From Amantichitinum ursilacus (GTDB lineage Bacteria; Pseudomonadota; Gammaproteobacteria; Burkholderiales; Chitinibacteraceae), in NCBI RefSeq assembly GCF_001294205.1, contig NZ_LAQT01000036.1, positions 140,952 through 204,951 of the forward strand: a stretch of DNA of 64,000 nucleotides. The letters run 5' to 3'. Positions 1-8,146 of the stretch are shown here, piece after piece. A model generated the notes under the pieces. It saw nothing but the letters and a program-made list of their open reading frames with translations. It searched no databases and was not told where the DNA came from. The translations under genes and the position numbers were made by a program. Numbering within the stretch: position 1 is the stretch's first letter; the number at the start of each line of letters is the position of its first letter.

Positions 1-259
1 CCAGGTACATCAGGTAGGCTGCGCCCATCACTTTCATCAGCAAAAACAACGGTGGCATCGCCGCCAGCACCGCGCCCACGCCCAACGCCACCAGCACAAC
101 CACCACCAGTTGCGACAGCAGATTGCCGGCGATGGTTGGCGCGGTGCCGGCACGGCCGTAGCGCAACGTGTTGCGGATGACCAGCAGCACATTGGGGCCG
201 GGCGAAATGGTGGTGATCAAATAGGCAGTCGCAAACAGCAACCAGGTATGCAGCGGCAT
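1..259 (-). CDS. LysE/RhtB-family amino-acid exporter (5' part only)
   Basis: An ATG at 259 opens a minus-strand frame that runs off the left edge, so only the first 86 residues are present. They carry the family's early motif (TTISPGPN, residues 16-23) inside a hydrophobic segment, then a short basic loop and two more hydrophobic stretches. LysE/RhtB proteins are inner-membrane exporters of amino acids or homoserine lactones, usually about 200 residues long. The substrate cannot be told from this fragment. It is divergent from the dehydratase at 439. Confidence 0.8.
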   Translation of the reverse strand, partial: MPLHTWLLFATAYLITTISPGPNVLLVIRNTLRYGRAGTAPTIAGNLLSQLVVVVLVALGVGAVLAAMPPLFLLMKVMGAAYLMYL

Positions 260-379
260 GGTGATTTTCCAACGAGACGGCAGGTGGGGCCTTGATTGTG
301 GCATGGAAGGCCGCCGCAGTCGCGCCGCCCGCGCGGGTTGACCGGATGGACACGCTACGGCAAGAATTGCGTACCCCCT

Positions 380-417
380 CCCGCGCCGGTTTTATATCGG
401 GGCGGGTGCTTTTTTTT
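380..417 (+). terminator. Terminator-like GC hairpin with T8 tract before the dehydratase gene
   Basis: CCCGCGCC (380-387) can pair with GGGGCGGG (399-406) with one mismatch, and eight T residues follow at 410-417. It looks like an intrinsic terminator but lies only about 20 bases upstream of the ATG at 439, between divergent genes. It could be a leader attenuator or chance. Confidence 0.3.
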
Positions 418-438
418 ACCTGACCTGGTCCCGCCGCC

Positions 439-1353
439 ATGCCTTTGCACATTGCCACACCGCTGCTTGAATCCCGCCCGCTTAGCGTTAACGCCCACAC
501 CGCCATCTGGTTAAAGATGGATGCGCTGCAGCCGTGCGGCTCGTTTAAATTGCGCGGCGTGGGGCATGCCTGCGAAACGCATCACGGTCGCGGCGCGCAG
601 CGCTTTATCTCGTCGTCGGGCGGCAATGCGGGCCTGGCGGTGGCCTATGCGGGGCGCAAGCTGGGCTTGCCTGTGACCGTGGTCGTACCGGCCACCACCA
701 CCGCGCGCGCGATCGAATTGTTGAAGCTGGAAGGCGCCGAAGTGATCGTGCATGGCGCGTCGTGGCAAGAAGCCAACCAACTGGCGCAAACGCTGGTGTC
801 ACCCACCGATGCGTTTATCCATCCGTTTGATGACCCGCTGCTATGGGCAGGCCACGCCTCGATGATCGATGAAGTGGCGCAAACCGCCTTCAAGCCTGAT
901 GCCGTGGTGTTGTCAGTGGGCGGTGGCGGTTTGCTGTGCGGCGTGGTGGAAGGGTTGCAACGCAATGGCTGGCACGACGTACCCGTGATCGCGGTCGAGA
1001 CCCATGGCGCGGGATCGCTGCATGCGGCCATCAACGCGGGCAAGCCGGTGGAACTGGAACGCATTGATTCGATTGCCACCTCGTTGGGCGCCAAGCGCGT
1101 GTGCGATCAGGCGCTGGCGTATGCCCAGCAACATCCGGTCAGCAGCGTGCTGGTCTCCGATCTGGCCGCGCTGGACGCCTGCGAGCGCTTTTTGAATGAC
1201 CACCGCGTGCTGGTGGAACCGGCTTGTGGTGCCGCGCTGGCCCTGGCCTATGACGGCGCAGCGCTGGCTGGCTACGCCCAGGTGATGATGGTGGTGTGTG
1301 GCGGCGCGACGGCGACCTTGCCGCAAATCCAGGAATGGAAACGCACGCGCTAG
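439..1353 (+). CDS. PLP-dependent serine/threonine dehydratase-like enzyme
   Basis: 304 residues of the fold-type II PLP family (serine/threonine ammonia-lyases). Visible are the PLP-lysine motif GSFKLRG (Lys37), the substrate loop SSSGGNAG near residue 55 and the phosphate-binding glycine run SVGGGGLLCG near residue 155. There is no C-terminal ACT domain, so it resembles the single-domain catabolic L-serine dehydratase type that yields pyruvate and ammonia, rather than allosteric biosynthetic IlvA. No good Shine-Dalgarno precedes the ATG, but the N-terminus aligns with the expected family start. Exact substrate (Ser, Thr or both) is inferred. Confidence 0.85.
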   Translation: MPLHIATPLLESRPLSVNAHTAIWLKMDALQPCGSFKLRGVGHACETHHGRGAQRFISSSGGNAGLAVAYAGRKLGLPVTVVVPATTTARAIELLKLEGAEVIVHGASWQEANQLAQTLVSPTDAFIHPFDDPLLWAGHASMIDEVAQTAFKPDAVVLSVGGGGLLCGVVEGLQRNGWHDVPVIAVETHGAGSLHAAINAGKPVELERIDSIATSLGAKRVCDQALAYAQQHPVSSVLVSDLAALDACERFLNDHRVLVEPACGAALALAYDGAALAGYAQVMMVVCGGATATLPQIQEWKRTR

Positions 1354-1379
1354 ACAAGTGCGGCCGCGCCCCCTCGCGT

Positions 1380-2096
1380 TTACCACGGCACCGTGCGGCC
1401 ATTGCGATCCAGATATTCCAGCCCCGGTCGCGTGCGTTTGGCCAGCAGCACGTCCACGATGGCGGGCATGGTTTCTTCCACGCCAAACGGGGCATCCGGG
1501 CCGCCCAGGTCGGTGCGGATCCAGCCCGGTGCCATCAGCACCAGCGCACGCGGTTCGCCGGCATGGCGCGCGGCATAGCTGCGCATGTACTGGTTAAGCG
1601 CTGCTTTGCTGCCGCGATAAACCTCGTGCCCGCCTTTTTCGTTATTGGCGATGCTGCCCTGCCCCGACGACATCACGCCGATCAAACCGTCCGGCTTTAC
1701 CTGATGCTGCAAGGCCTCCACCACGCGCATCGGGCCCAGCGTGTTGGTGAGCATCACGCGGACAAATTCATCGGTTGAAATATCGGCAATGGTTTCGTCC
1801 TGCCGGGTATTGGCGGTGCCTGCGTTGACAAACAACATGTCGAACCGGCGCTCGGCCAGGCGCGTTCGCAGCGCGGCAATCTGCTCGGGCAGCGTGATAT
1901 CCAGTTGCTCAATCTGCAGCGCGCCTGCGTGTTGCTCAGCCAGAGCATGCAAAGGCGTTTTGTGGTCGCCGCGCACGGTGGCGGTCACCTGCCAGTTGCG
2001 CTGTAAAAACTCGGCCGCCATGGCCAGGCCCAGGCCGCGCGATGCGCCGATCAATAACAAAGTGGGTGGCGAAGACTGTTGTGCGGAATCGCTCAT
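1380..2096 (-). CDS. SDR-family NAD(P)-dependent oxidoreductase
   Basis: 238 residues of a classical short-chain dehydrogenase. The Rossmann motif GASRGLG is at residues 17-23, an NAG motif follows, the catalytic serine lies in VMSSGQGS and the YRGSK (Tyr-x-x-x-Lys) pair follows. The start at 2096 (MSDSAQQ) is preferred over an upstream in-frame ATG at 2198 because it places the Rossmann motif at the usual distance. It is divergent from a LysR regulator, with a perfect palindrome between them, suggesting control by that regulator. Substrate unknown. Confidence 0.85.
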   Translation of the reverse strand: MSDSAQQSSPPTLLLIGASRGLGLAMAAEFLQRNWQVTATVRGDHKTPLHALAEQHAGALQIEQLDITLPEQIAALRTRLAERRFDMLFVNAGTANTRQDETIADISTDEFVRVMLTNTLGPMRVVEALQHQVKPDGLIGVMSSGQGSIANNEKGGHEVYRGSKAALNQYMRSYAARHAGEPRALVLMAPGWIRTDLGGPDAPFGVEETMPAIVDVLLAKRTRPGLEYLDRNGRTVPW

Positions 2097-2170
2097 GCGG
2101 CGTACCTCGGTGTGATGTGGGATGGCGTTTGATTCTGAGCGCCTCGCCGAGCTTGCACCAGACGCATCAC

Positions 2171-2189
2171 ATGCAATAATCGATTGCAT
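2171..2189. promoter_or_regulatory. Perfect palindrome, likely LysR operator between SDR and LysR genes
   Basis: ATGCAAT-AATCG-ATTGCAT: two perfect 7-bp arms around 5 bases, 30 bases before the LysR start and 75 before the SDR start. Size and position fit a LysR-type binding site (T-N11-A contained). Binding is inferred. Confidence 0.6.
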
Positions 2190-2218
2190 ACCATGCACAA
2201 CTGGAAAGCCAATACGCC

Positions 2219-3160
2219 ATGCCCTCTGTAGACCTGAATCTGCTGCCCGCGCTGGATGCGTTGCTGACAGAAATGAGCGTCACCCGCGCCGCGCGCCGCC
2301 TGGGTTTGAGCGCGTCCGCCATGAGTCGTACGCTGACGCGCTTGCGCAGCGTCACCGGCGACCCATTGCTGGTGCAAGCCGGCCGCAATCTGGTACTGAC
2401 GCCCTACGCTGAACAACTGCGTGATCAGGTGCAGGGCCTGGCGCAAGCGGCCCAGCGCGTGCTGCAACCGGCCCGCAGCCACTTTGATCCGGCCACATTG
2501 CAACGCACGTTTACGCTGCGCGCCAACGATGGTTTTGTTGATCTGGTGGGCGCGACGCTGCTGACCGCGCTCGCCCGCACGGCACCCCGCGTGTGCCTGC
2601 GCTTTACGCCCAAATTTGACAAGGATGCGCAGCCGCTACGCGATGGCGCAATCGATCTGGAAATCGGCACGCTCGGCACGCTCGCCCCCGAAATCAAAAC
2701 GCGTTTGCTGTTTGAAGACCGCTTTGTCGGCATCTGCCGCGTCGGGCATCCGCTGCTGTCGCATGCGGCGATGACCGCGGCCCATTACGCCAGCTATCCG
2801 CACGTGGTGGTGTCACGCAAGGCAGATTTTGCGGGGCCGGTGGATGAAGCGCTGGAGCAACGTGGTCTGCGCCGCAACGTCGCGCTGGTGGTGCCCAACT
2901 TTGCCAATGCCATGCAGATTGTGGGCAATTGCGATGCGCTGGGGTTGGTATCGTCGGCAAGCCTGGGCCACGCGCTGGCCAGCGCTGCAACGGGCGCGCC
3001 ACGGTTGCAGCATTTCGAGTTGCCCGTCGCCACGCCCACCCTCAAAATCGCGGCCATCTGGCACCCACGCTTTGACGCCGACCCGGCACATCGCTGGTTG
3101 CGCGATATGATTACCGCCGCCGTGCAAACGGCATTGCCCACCCTTGGCGCACCACGCTAA
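2219..3160 (+). CDS. LysR-family transcriptional regulator
   Basis: 313 residues with an N-terminal winged helix-turn-helix at about residues 5-65 (AARRLGLSASAMSRTLTRLR) followed by a periplasmic-binding-protein-like effector domain to the end. It is transcribed divergently from the SDR gene; the classic LysR arrangement suggests it controls that gene and itself. The OsmC gene follows 21 bases after the stop and may be cotranscribed. Inducer unknown. Confidence 0.88.
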   Translation: MPSVDLNLLPALDALLTEMSVTRAARRLGLSASAMSRTLTRLRSVTGDPLLVQAGRNLVLTPYAEQLRDQVQGLAQAAQRVLQPARSHFDPATLQRTFTLRANDGFVDLVGATLLTALARTAPRVCLRFTPKFDKDAQPLRDGAIDLEIGTLGTLAPEIKTRLLFEDRFVGICRVGHPLLSHAAMTAAHYASYPHVVVSRKADFAGPVDEALEQRGLRRNVALVVPNFANAMQIVGNCDALGLVSSASLGHALASAATGAPRLQHFELPVATPTLKIAAIWHPRFDADPAHRWLRDMITAAVQTALPTLGAPR

Positions 3161-3181
3161 TCCAACCCGGGACCCCGTTCC

Positions 3182-3661
3182 ATGCCCAACAAACAACATC
3201 ACTACAGCGTAACCGTGACCTGGACCGGCAATGCAGGCAGCGGCACCGCTACACCGCGCGCGTATAGCCGTGCACATACGCTGTCAGTGGAGGGCAAAGC
3301 CGATATGGCGGGCTCATCCGACCCGAGCTTTCGCGGCGATGCCACGCGCTGGAATCCGGAAGACTTGCTGGTCGGCTCGCTGGCCGCCTGCCACAAGCTG
3401 TGGTACCTGGGCTTGTGCGCTGCGGCGGGCATTGTGGTGACCGCCTACGAAGACCACGCGGAAGGGGTGATGGAAGAAGCGGCAACGGGCGAAGGCCAGT
3501 TTGTGTCGGTAACGCTGCGCCCCGTGGTGACGCTGGCGGCAGGCGCGGATATCGAGGCGGCCCGCGCCTTGCACCATACGGCGCATGAAAAGTGCTTTAT
3601 TGCACGCTCGGTTAATTTTCCGGTGGCACATGCGCCGACGTTTTTGGTGGTGGCGGATTGA
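3182..3661 (+). CDS. OsmC-family peroxide-defence protein
   Basis: 159 residues of the OsmC/Ohr fold. Both redox cysteines are present: Cys70 in SLAACH and Cys138 in HEKCF, the pair that reduces organic hydroperoxides in Ohr/OsmC. The sequence around them matches the OsmC (YhfA-like) side of the family rather than classical Ohr. It acts in the cytoplasm. It lies directly downstream of the LysR gene, so the regulator may respond to an oxidative or electrophilic signal; that link is inference. Confidence 0.88.
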   Translation: MPNKQHHYSVTVTWTGNAGSGTATPRAYSRAHTLSVEGKADMAGSSDPSFRGDATRWNPEDLLVGSLAACHKLWYLGLCAAAGIVVTAYEDHAEGVMEEAATGEGQFVSVTLRPVVTLAAGADIEAARALHHTAHEKCFIARSVNFPVAHAPTFLVVAD

Positions 3662-3880
3662 CGGAACACGGACCAGCAGCACACTCCCGCTTCCACGCAA
3701 CAACGCCGGGCCATCCCATCAGATTGTCCGGCGTTATGATCAGCCAATTCGAATAGTCTGCGGCGCCAGCCAAAGCTGGCTGCGACCGTCTCCACATTTC
3801 GATCAGCAGCGGCGTGACGAGTCCGCATCACACCCCGTCGGTACGCCCTGCTCAAGGCGGCCTGGCACTGCGAACGCGGC

Positions 3881-4387
3881 TTAGCAATAGATCGCCAGCA
3901 TTTCTGGCTTCTCGCGGTTAACCACAAGGTGCGTGCATCCAAGCGCGTCGGTCACGCCATACTCCAGCGCGCCGGTTGCTCTACGCACGGCATATTCAAT
4001 ACCCGGCAGCGGCTGGCCAGTCTGGCCACTCAATAGCCTGAAGCGGTCGTCAAACGTATTAGCCGGTGGCGCAGACACTGCCGCGATTGCCTCGAACGAC
4101 GCAATGGCCGGCGCGGGGGTCTGATCGTAGTAACTGCTGGAATGCGCAATCACCCTGTTGTCGGCGCAGCGACACAATACGCGGTCGCCATCCTGCACCA
4201 TCAAATTGCCGTTGTCCGCCCAATGCGTCGCTGTGCCGCTGACGGGAAACGCGCCGCGGCAGGCTTTGCACCATGCCTTGTCGCCGCTGACGCACAGTTG
4301 TTTACCGCCGTCGATATAGGTGGAAGAGGCGGAAATGATTTCGCCACCCGACGTTGTCCGATCCCCGATACCTGCCAATACGCCCAT
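3881..4387 (-). CDS. PAAR-domain protein (T6SS spike tip) with C-terminal extension
   Basis: 168 residues. Residues 1-85 read as a PAAR domain (opens GIGDRTTSGGEI, then TYIDGG and paired Cys in WCKACRG and LCRCADNR), the cone that caps the VgrG spike of type VI secretion. Residues about 112-168 form a second beta-rich piece (FRLLSGQTGQPLPGIEYAV) of the kind that links PAAR proteins to cargo. It is last in a three-gene minus-strand cassette behind a putative toxin and a membrane protein. No core T6SS genes are in the window, so it is likely an orphan effector island. Confidence 0.8.
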   Translation of the reverse strand: MGVLAGIGDRTTSGGEIISASSTYIDGGKQLCVSGDKAWCKACRGAFPVSGTATHWADNGNLMVQDGDRVLCRCADNRVIAHSSSYYDQTPAPAIASFEAIAAVSAPPANTFDDRFRLLSGQTGQPLPGIEYAVRRATGALEYGVTDALGCTHLVVNREKPEMLAIYC

Positions 4388-4418
4388 TGTGGCTGCTCCT
4401 GATTTGCCGATGGTCCCG

Positions 4419-4835
4419 CTATTTGCCCCACGCCGGATTGAATCGGGTCAGAAAATCCTGTTTGACCTCCACCCGTTTGATGTCGTGATTTGCGTCAATG
4501 TAGATATCGATCCGGCTAAATGCGAAGTCGATGTCGTAGTAGCCGGCACCATCAGGCACCGTCACCATGATGAAGCGCTGCGCGTCGCTAAACATGTCCT
4601 CGTGATAGGTAAGCGCGCTACCGGGCCTGACGTAATCGCGCCCCTTGAAGCGCCCGCTGTCATACAACACCAAAACCGGTGCTTTTGCATCGGCGGCGTA
4701 ATGCATCACCACGACCGGGCTGGCCAGGCGCCAGGCGACCACCAGGCATACCAGTACCAGCGCAATGGCGAGCAACACCAGCGCAAGCCGCGTCGACACC
4801 TCGATAGCGCCCTGCAGGAAGGAAGGTGTTTTCAT
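4419..4835 (-). CDS. Single-pass membrane protein, candidate immunity protein
   Basis: 138 residues, not recognised by family. One strong hydrophobic segment at about residues 16-40 is followed by a soluble domain likely in the periplasm. The ATG at 4835 overlaps the upstream toxin stop as ATGA, indicating translational coupling; an alternative ATG lies at 4850. A gene fused this tightly behind a toxin is usually its immunity protein. A membrane-anchored, periplasmic immunity protein would however imply a toxin acting outside the cytoplasm, so the assignment is open. Confidence 0.55.
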   Translation of the reverse strand: MKTPSFLQGAIEVSTRLALVLLAIALVLVCLVVAWRLASPVVVMHYAADAKAPVLVLYDSGRFKGRDYVRPGSALTYHEDMFSDAQRFIMVTVPDGAGYYDIDFAFSRIDIYIDANHDIKRVEVKQDFLTRFNPAWGK

Positions 4836-5620
4836 CGCATCCGGCCGCATTGATGCTCTTCTTTCGCATGCAGGCCTTCAGGTGGCAGGCCCCACGGCAT
4901 TGGAACTGCAGATATTTGCTGAAGGATAAAATCGACAGTGAGCGCCTGAGGCTTCTTGACCAGGTACATATCAATACCGAGTTGAATGGAGGTGTGATCC
5001 TGTACGTCGTCGGCGCTTGCAGGCCAAGGACCGTTCTCAGCGTGGTGCTGCCCGCGTCTCAAATGGACGGCGTCATCGCCAATCTGTGCGAGACCGGCGC
5101 CAATGATCAACTCTGCGGCGGTGAAACCAATCGCAAGCCCCACATATCCGTAATGGATATTCGACCAGATATCGTAGAAGTACTCGTATTGAGCATACTT
5201 GTGCCAACCCTTATTGAAGAGGCCCTGGCGCTTCATCAACGCCGCAATATGCGGCTTGTGATCCCAGGGACGGCCCGGCCCCGCTCGCTCTGCCCAAAGG
5301 GTATACGCCGCCGATTTGGCTGCCCTCGCCTGAGACTGAAAATCGGGCATGCCGCCAAGCCGCGAATACCAAGGCAGCGCCCGCCAGCGCCGGACTTCTT
5401 CCTGCTGATCAAAGCGGTTGTATTCAGTGATACGTAGGCCCTCTGCGCAAAACGGGTTTGTTTTCATCTCCGCCACGATGAATTGCGCCACCTGGATGGC
5501 GCTGTCCGGATCGCTACATACCCGCACTGACTTTGGCATGGTGTCGGTGGATGGCGTGGTCTGCACCATGGCCGCCAGGCACATCGCCCTACCGTTTTTA
5601 TCGAGAACGGGGCTGGACAT
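4832..5620 (-). CDS. Putative polymorphic toxin type 44 (T6SS cargo effector)
   Basis: 262 residues from ATG 5620, which has a GAGGGGG ribosome-binding site; a GTG at 5719 would add 33 residues. The C-terminal half has features I associate with the Ntox44 family: GRPWDHKPHI, then YDIWSNIHYGYVG, a glycine-rich GFTAAELIIGAGLAQIG and finally SIQLGIDMY. The N-terminal half is unrecognised and has no signal peptide or membrane segment, as expected for a T6SS-delivered cargo. Next genes are a coupled membrane protein and a PAAR protein. Assignment is from remembered family motifs, not a search. Confidence 0.6.
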   Translation of the reverse strand: MSSPVLDKNGRAMCLAAMVQTTPSTDTMPKSVRVCSDPDSAIQVAQFIVAEMKTNPFCAEGLRITEYNRFDQQEEVRRWRALPWYSRLGGMPDFQSQARAAKSAAYTLWAERAGPGRPWDHKPHIAALMKRQGLFNKGWHKYAQYEYFYDIWSNIHYGYVGLAIGFTAAELIIGAGLAQIGDDAVHLRRGQHHAENGPWPASADDVQDHTSIQLGIDMYLVKKPQALTVDFILQQISAVPMPWGLPPEGLHAKEEHQCGRMR

Positions 5621-5879
5621 TACCGCCCCCTCTTTCGCATGCAAGCCATGATGGTTTTCCGCGTCAGAAAAACCGCCAACATACGCAGCGCCAGAGTACG
5701 GATTCAATGCACTAGTCACGCCTGAAAAGATGGACTATGGCGATTCACCGAAAGCCGTTCTGCAAAAACAAATTACGCGATAGTCAGTGATCAAGCCGCT
5801 ACACAATGCTTGATCGACTGCGCACCTCCTGGTGGGAAAACGGGCAGCGGCCAGGATCCTAGAGCCGAACTACTTCCCG

Positions 5880-5911
5880 CAAAAAGAAACGGGCGATCTG
5901 CTGGATCGCCC
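5880..5911 (-). terminator. Intrinsic terminator of the MFS gene
   Basis: GGGCGATC-TGCTG-GATCGCCC (5891-5911) is a perfect 8-bp stem. Read on the minus strand it is followed by GTTTCTTTTT, and it lies 36 bases after the MFS stop. The rest of 5621-5946 between the toxin and MFS genes holds no recognisable gene. Confidence 0.8.
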
Positions 5912-5946
5912 GCTGCTTGTTTGCGGTCCTCTAATCAACCCACCCC

Positions 5947-7110
5947 TCAAGCCGAAGCCAGCGGCGCGCGTCCCCACGTTTTGATCAGCAGCAGCGTCAC
6001 CAGCGCACTCGCCGCCATCGCCGCGCCGGCCAGCGACACTGCCGGGTAGCCCAGCCCTGCATCGATGACCGCGCCGCCCAGCGCCGCGCCTATGGCGTTG
6101 CCCAGGTTGAACGCGCCGATATTGGTGGCGGATGCCAGATTGGGTGCGGCGGCGGCGGCGGTCATTACGCGCATTTGCAGCGGCGGCACGATGGCGAAGC
6201 TGGCGATGCCCCAGAACAGGATGGTGATGGCGGCGGGGACGGTCCAGCGCATGATCACGGCAAAGCCCAGCAGGATGACGGTGAGCGCCACCAGCGTGAT
6301 GATCAGCGTGCGATCGGGTGCGCGGTCGGTAGCTTTGCCGCTCCACAGATTGCCGATGGTCATGCCCACGCCAAACAGCATCAACATGGCCGAAACAAAG
6401 CCAGTGGACGCATGCGTTTGCTCATGCAGGATGGGCGCGATGTAGGTAAACACGGTGAACATGGCGCTGGAACCCAGCACCGTCAGCGCCAGCGCCGACA
6501 GCACCGTGCGTTGGCCCAGCACGCGGATTTCGGCCATCACGTTGTCGCTATGGCCTGCTGCCACATCAGGTAGTGCGTAGCGCAACGCAGCCATGGCCAT
6601 CACCCCCAGCGCGGCGATGCCCCAGAAGGCGCTGCGCCAGCCCAGCGTATCGCCCACCCACGTGGCCAGCGGCACGCCGCCGATGGTGGCGATGGTGAGG
6701 CCCATAAACATGGTGGCGACCGCACCGGCGCGTTTTTCGGGCGCGACCACTTGCGTGGCCACCACCGAACCCACACCAAAAAATGCGCCATGGCACAGCG
6801 AGGTGACTACGCGCGCGATCAGCAACGCGGTGTAACTGGTGGCCAACGCCGACATCAGATTGCCCAGCGTAAAGATCGCCATCAGCGCGATCAGCAAAGT
6901 GCGGCGCGGTACGCGCGTGGTGGTTAGCGTCATGAACGGCGCGCCGAGCAGCACGCCCATGGCATAGCCGCTGACCAGCAAGCCCGCCGTCGGGATCGAC
7001 ACGCCTAGATCCGACGCCATGCCTGGCAGCATGCCCATCGGGGCGAATTCGGTTACGCCAATGCCAAAAGCACCGATCGAAAGCGCGAGTAAAGGGGACA
7101 TCGAACGCAT
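5947..7110 (-). CDS. MFS efflux transporter, AraJ/YdhP-like (DHA1)
   Basis: 387 residues with about twelve hydrophobic segments. The opening (LSIGAFGIGVTEFAPMG) and the later SLCHGAFFG and GLTIATIGGVP motifs match the AraJ/YdhP/NepI-type drug:H+ antiporters. It sits in the inner membrane and probably exports a small metabolite or drug. It is divergent from a LysR gene with a short dyad between them, and it ends in an intrinsic terminator. Substrate unknown. Confidence 0.85.
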   Translation of the reverse strand: MRSMSPLLALSIGAFGIGVTEFAPMGMLPGMASDLGVSIPTAGLLVSGYAMGVLLGAPFMTLTTTRVPRRTLLIALMAIFTLGNLMSALATSYTALLIARVVTSLCHGAFFGVGSVVATQVVAPEKRAGAVATMFMGLTIATIGGVPLATWVGDTLGWRSAFWGIAALGVMAMAALRYALPDVAAGHSDNVMAEIRVLGQRTVLSALALTVLGSSAMFTVFTYIAPILHEQTHASTGFVSAMLMLFGVGMTIGNLWSGKATDRAPDRTLIITLVALTVILLGFAVIMRWTVPAAITILFWGIASFAIVPPLQMRVMTAAAAAPNLASATNIGAFNLGNAIGAALGGAVIDAGLGYPAVSLAGAAMAASALVTLLLIKTWGRAPLASA

Positions 7111-7158
7111 TTTTGTTTCCTCGTTTGTGCGTCAACAAGAATAATGGCGATATCAAAG

Positions 7159-7172
7159 TGCCAGTAGTGGCA
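7159..7172. promoter_or_regulatory. Short dyad in the MFS/LysR divergent promoter
   Basis: TGCCA-GTAG-TGGCA lies in the 96-base gap between divergent MFS and LysR genes. It has the size of a LysR half-site pair, but five-base arms could be chance. Confidence 0.35.
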
Positions 7173-7206
7173 ATCCGGGACTAATAGTTTTGCGTGGGAG
7201 TCACAA

Positions 7207-8112
7207 ATGGATGTAAGCGGACGTTCGGGCGAGATGGAAGTGTTTATCGCCGTGGCAGAGCAGGGCAGCCTGTCGGCGGCGGCGCGGCAACTGGATTTAA
7301 CGCCGTCGGCCATCAGCCGCATTATCGCGCGCATCGAAACCCGGCTGGGCGCGCGGCTGCTGGTGCGCACCACGCGGCATATTTCGTTAACGGTGGAAGG
7401 CGAGACCTATTTGCGCGCGGCCCGGCGCATTCTGGCCGATATCGCCGAAGTGGAAGACGCCATCACCGACCAGGGCGTGCCACGCGGGCGCATTCGCGTC
7501 AGCGCGTCGCTAACACACGGCCGCATCGCCATCGTGCCGCTGCTGGGCGAATTTTGCGCGCGCTATCCCAAGGTGGTGGTTGACCTGAGCCTGACCGACC
7601 ATGTGGTGGATATCCTGGGTGGCCAGGCCGATATCGCGGTGCGCTTTGGCGCGCTGGCCGATAGTCCGCTGTCGGCGCGCAAGCTGGGCGAAACCGGCCA
7701 TGTGATCGTCGCCGCTCCGGATTATCTGGCGCGCCACGGCACACCCAGAACACCGGAAGACCTGTTTGCGCATAACTGCCTGGGCTTTAATTTCCGTCGC
7801 GCCGAAGCAGGTTGGCCCTTCCGGCATGAAGGCCGTGATTTTCGCCTGCGCGTCACCGGCAGCATCGTTGCCAACAGCGGCGAAGCGCTGACGCATCTGG
7901 CGCGCCACGGCGTAGGCATTGCGCGCGAAGGCGCGTTTGCGGTGCAGGACGATCTGGCCAGCGGCAAGCTGGTGGCACTGCTGGAGGCATTTAATCCGCA
8001 AGATCGCGACGCGTTTCACGCCGTGTTTGTGGGCGGCCCGACCATGCCCGCGCGCGTGCGCGTGTTTGTGGATTTTCTGGTGGAGAAATTTGGCGCGGGG
8101 CCGCTGGCCTGA
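7207..8112 (+). CDS. LysR-family transcriptional regulator
   Basis: 301 residues. The helix-turn-helix lies at about residues 8-66 (SLSAAARQLDLTPSAISRII) followed by the effector-binding domain, which includes the CrgA/DmlR-type pattern of this large LysR branch (DIAVRFGAL, then NSGEALTHLARHGVGIA). Divergent from the MFS transporter, which it probably controls. Inducer unknown. Confidence 0.88.
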   Translation: MDVSGRSGEMEVFIAVAEQGSLSAAARQLDLTPSAISRIIARIETRLGARLLVRTTRHISLTVEGETYLRAARRILADIAEVEDAITDQGVPRGRIRVSASLTHGRIAIVPLLGEFCARYPKVVVDLSLTDHVVDILGGQADIAVRFGALADSPLSARKLGETGHVIVAAPDYLARHGTPRTPEDLFAHNCLGFNFRRAEAGWPFRHEGRDFRLRVTGSIVANSGEALTHLARHGVGIAREGAFAVQDDLASGKLVALLEAFNPQDRDAFHAVFVGGPTMPARVRVFVDFLVEKFGAGPLA

Positions 8113-8146
8113 AGCGGGCCAAGCGCTGCGCGGGGGCCGTGTTTTT

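Noticed and set aside
2122..2412. Plus-strand frame overlapping the LysR start
   Set aside because: Out of frame with the clear LysR gene and without a family match.
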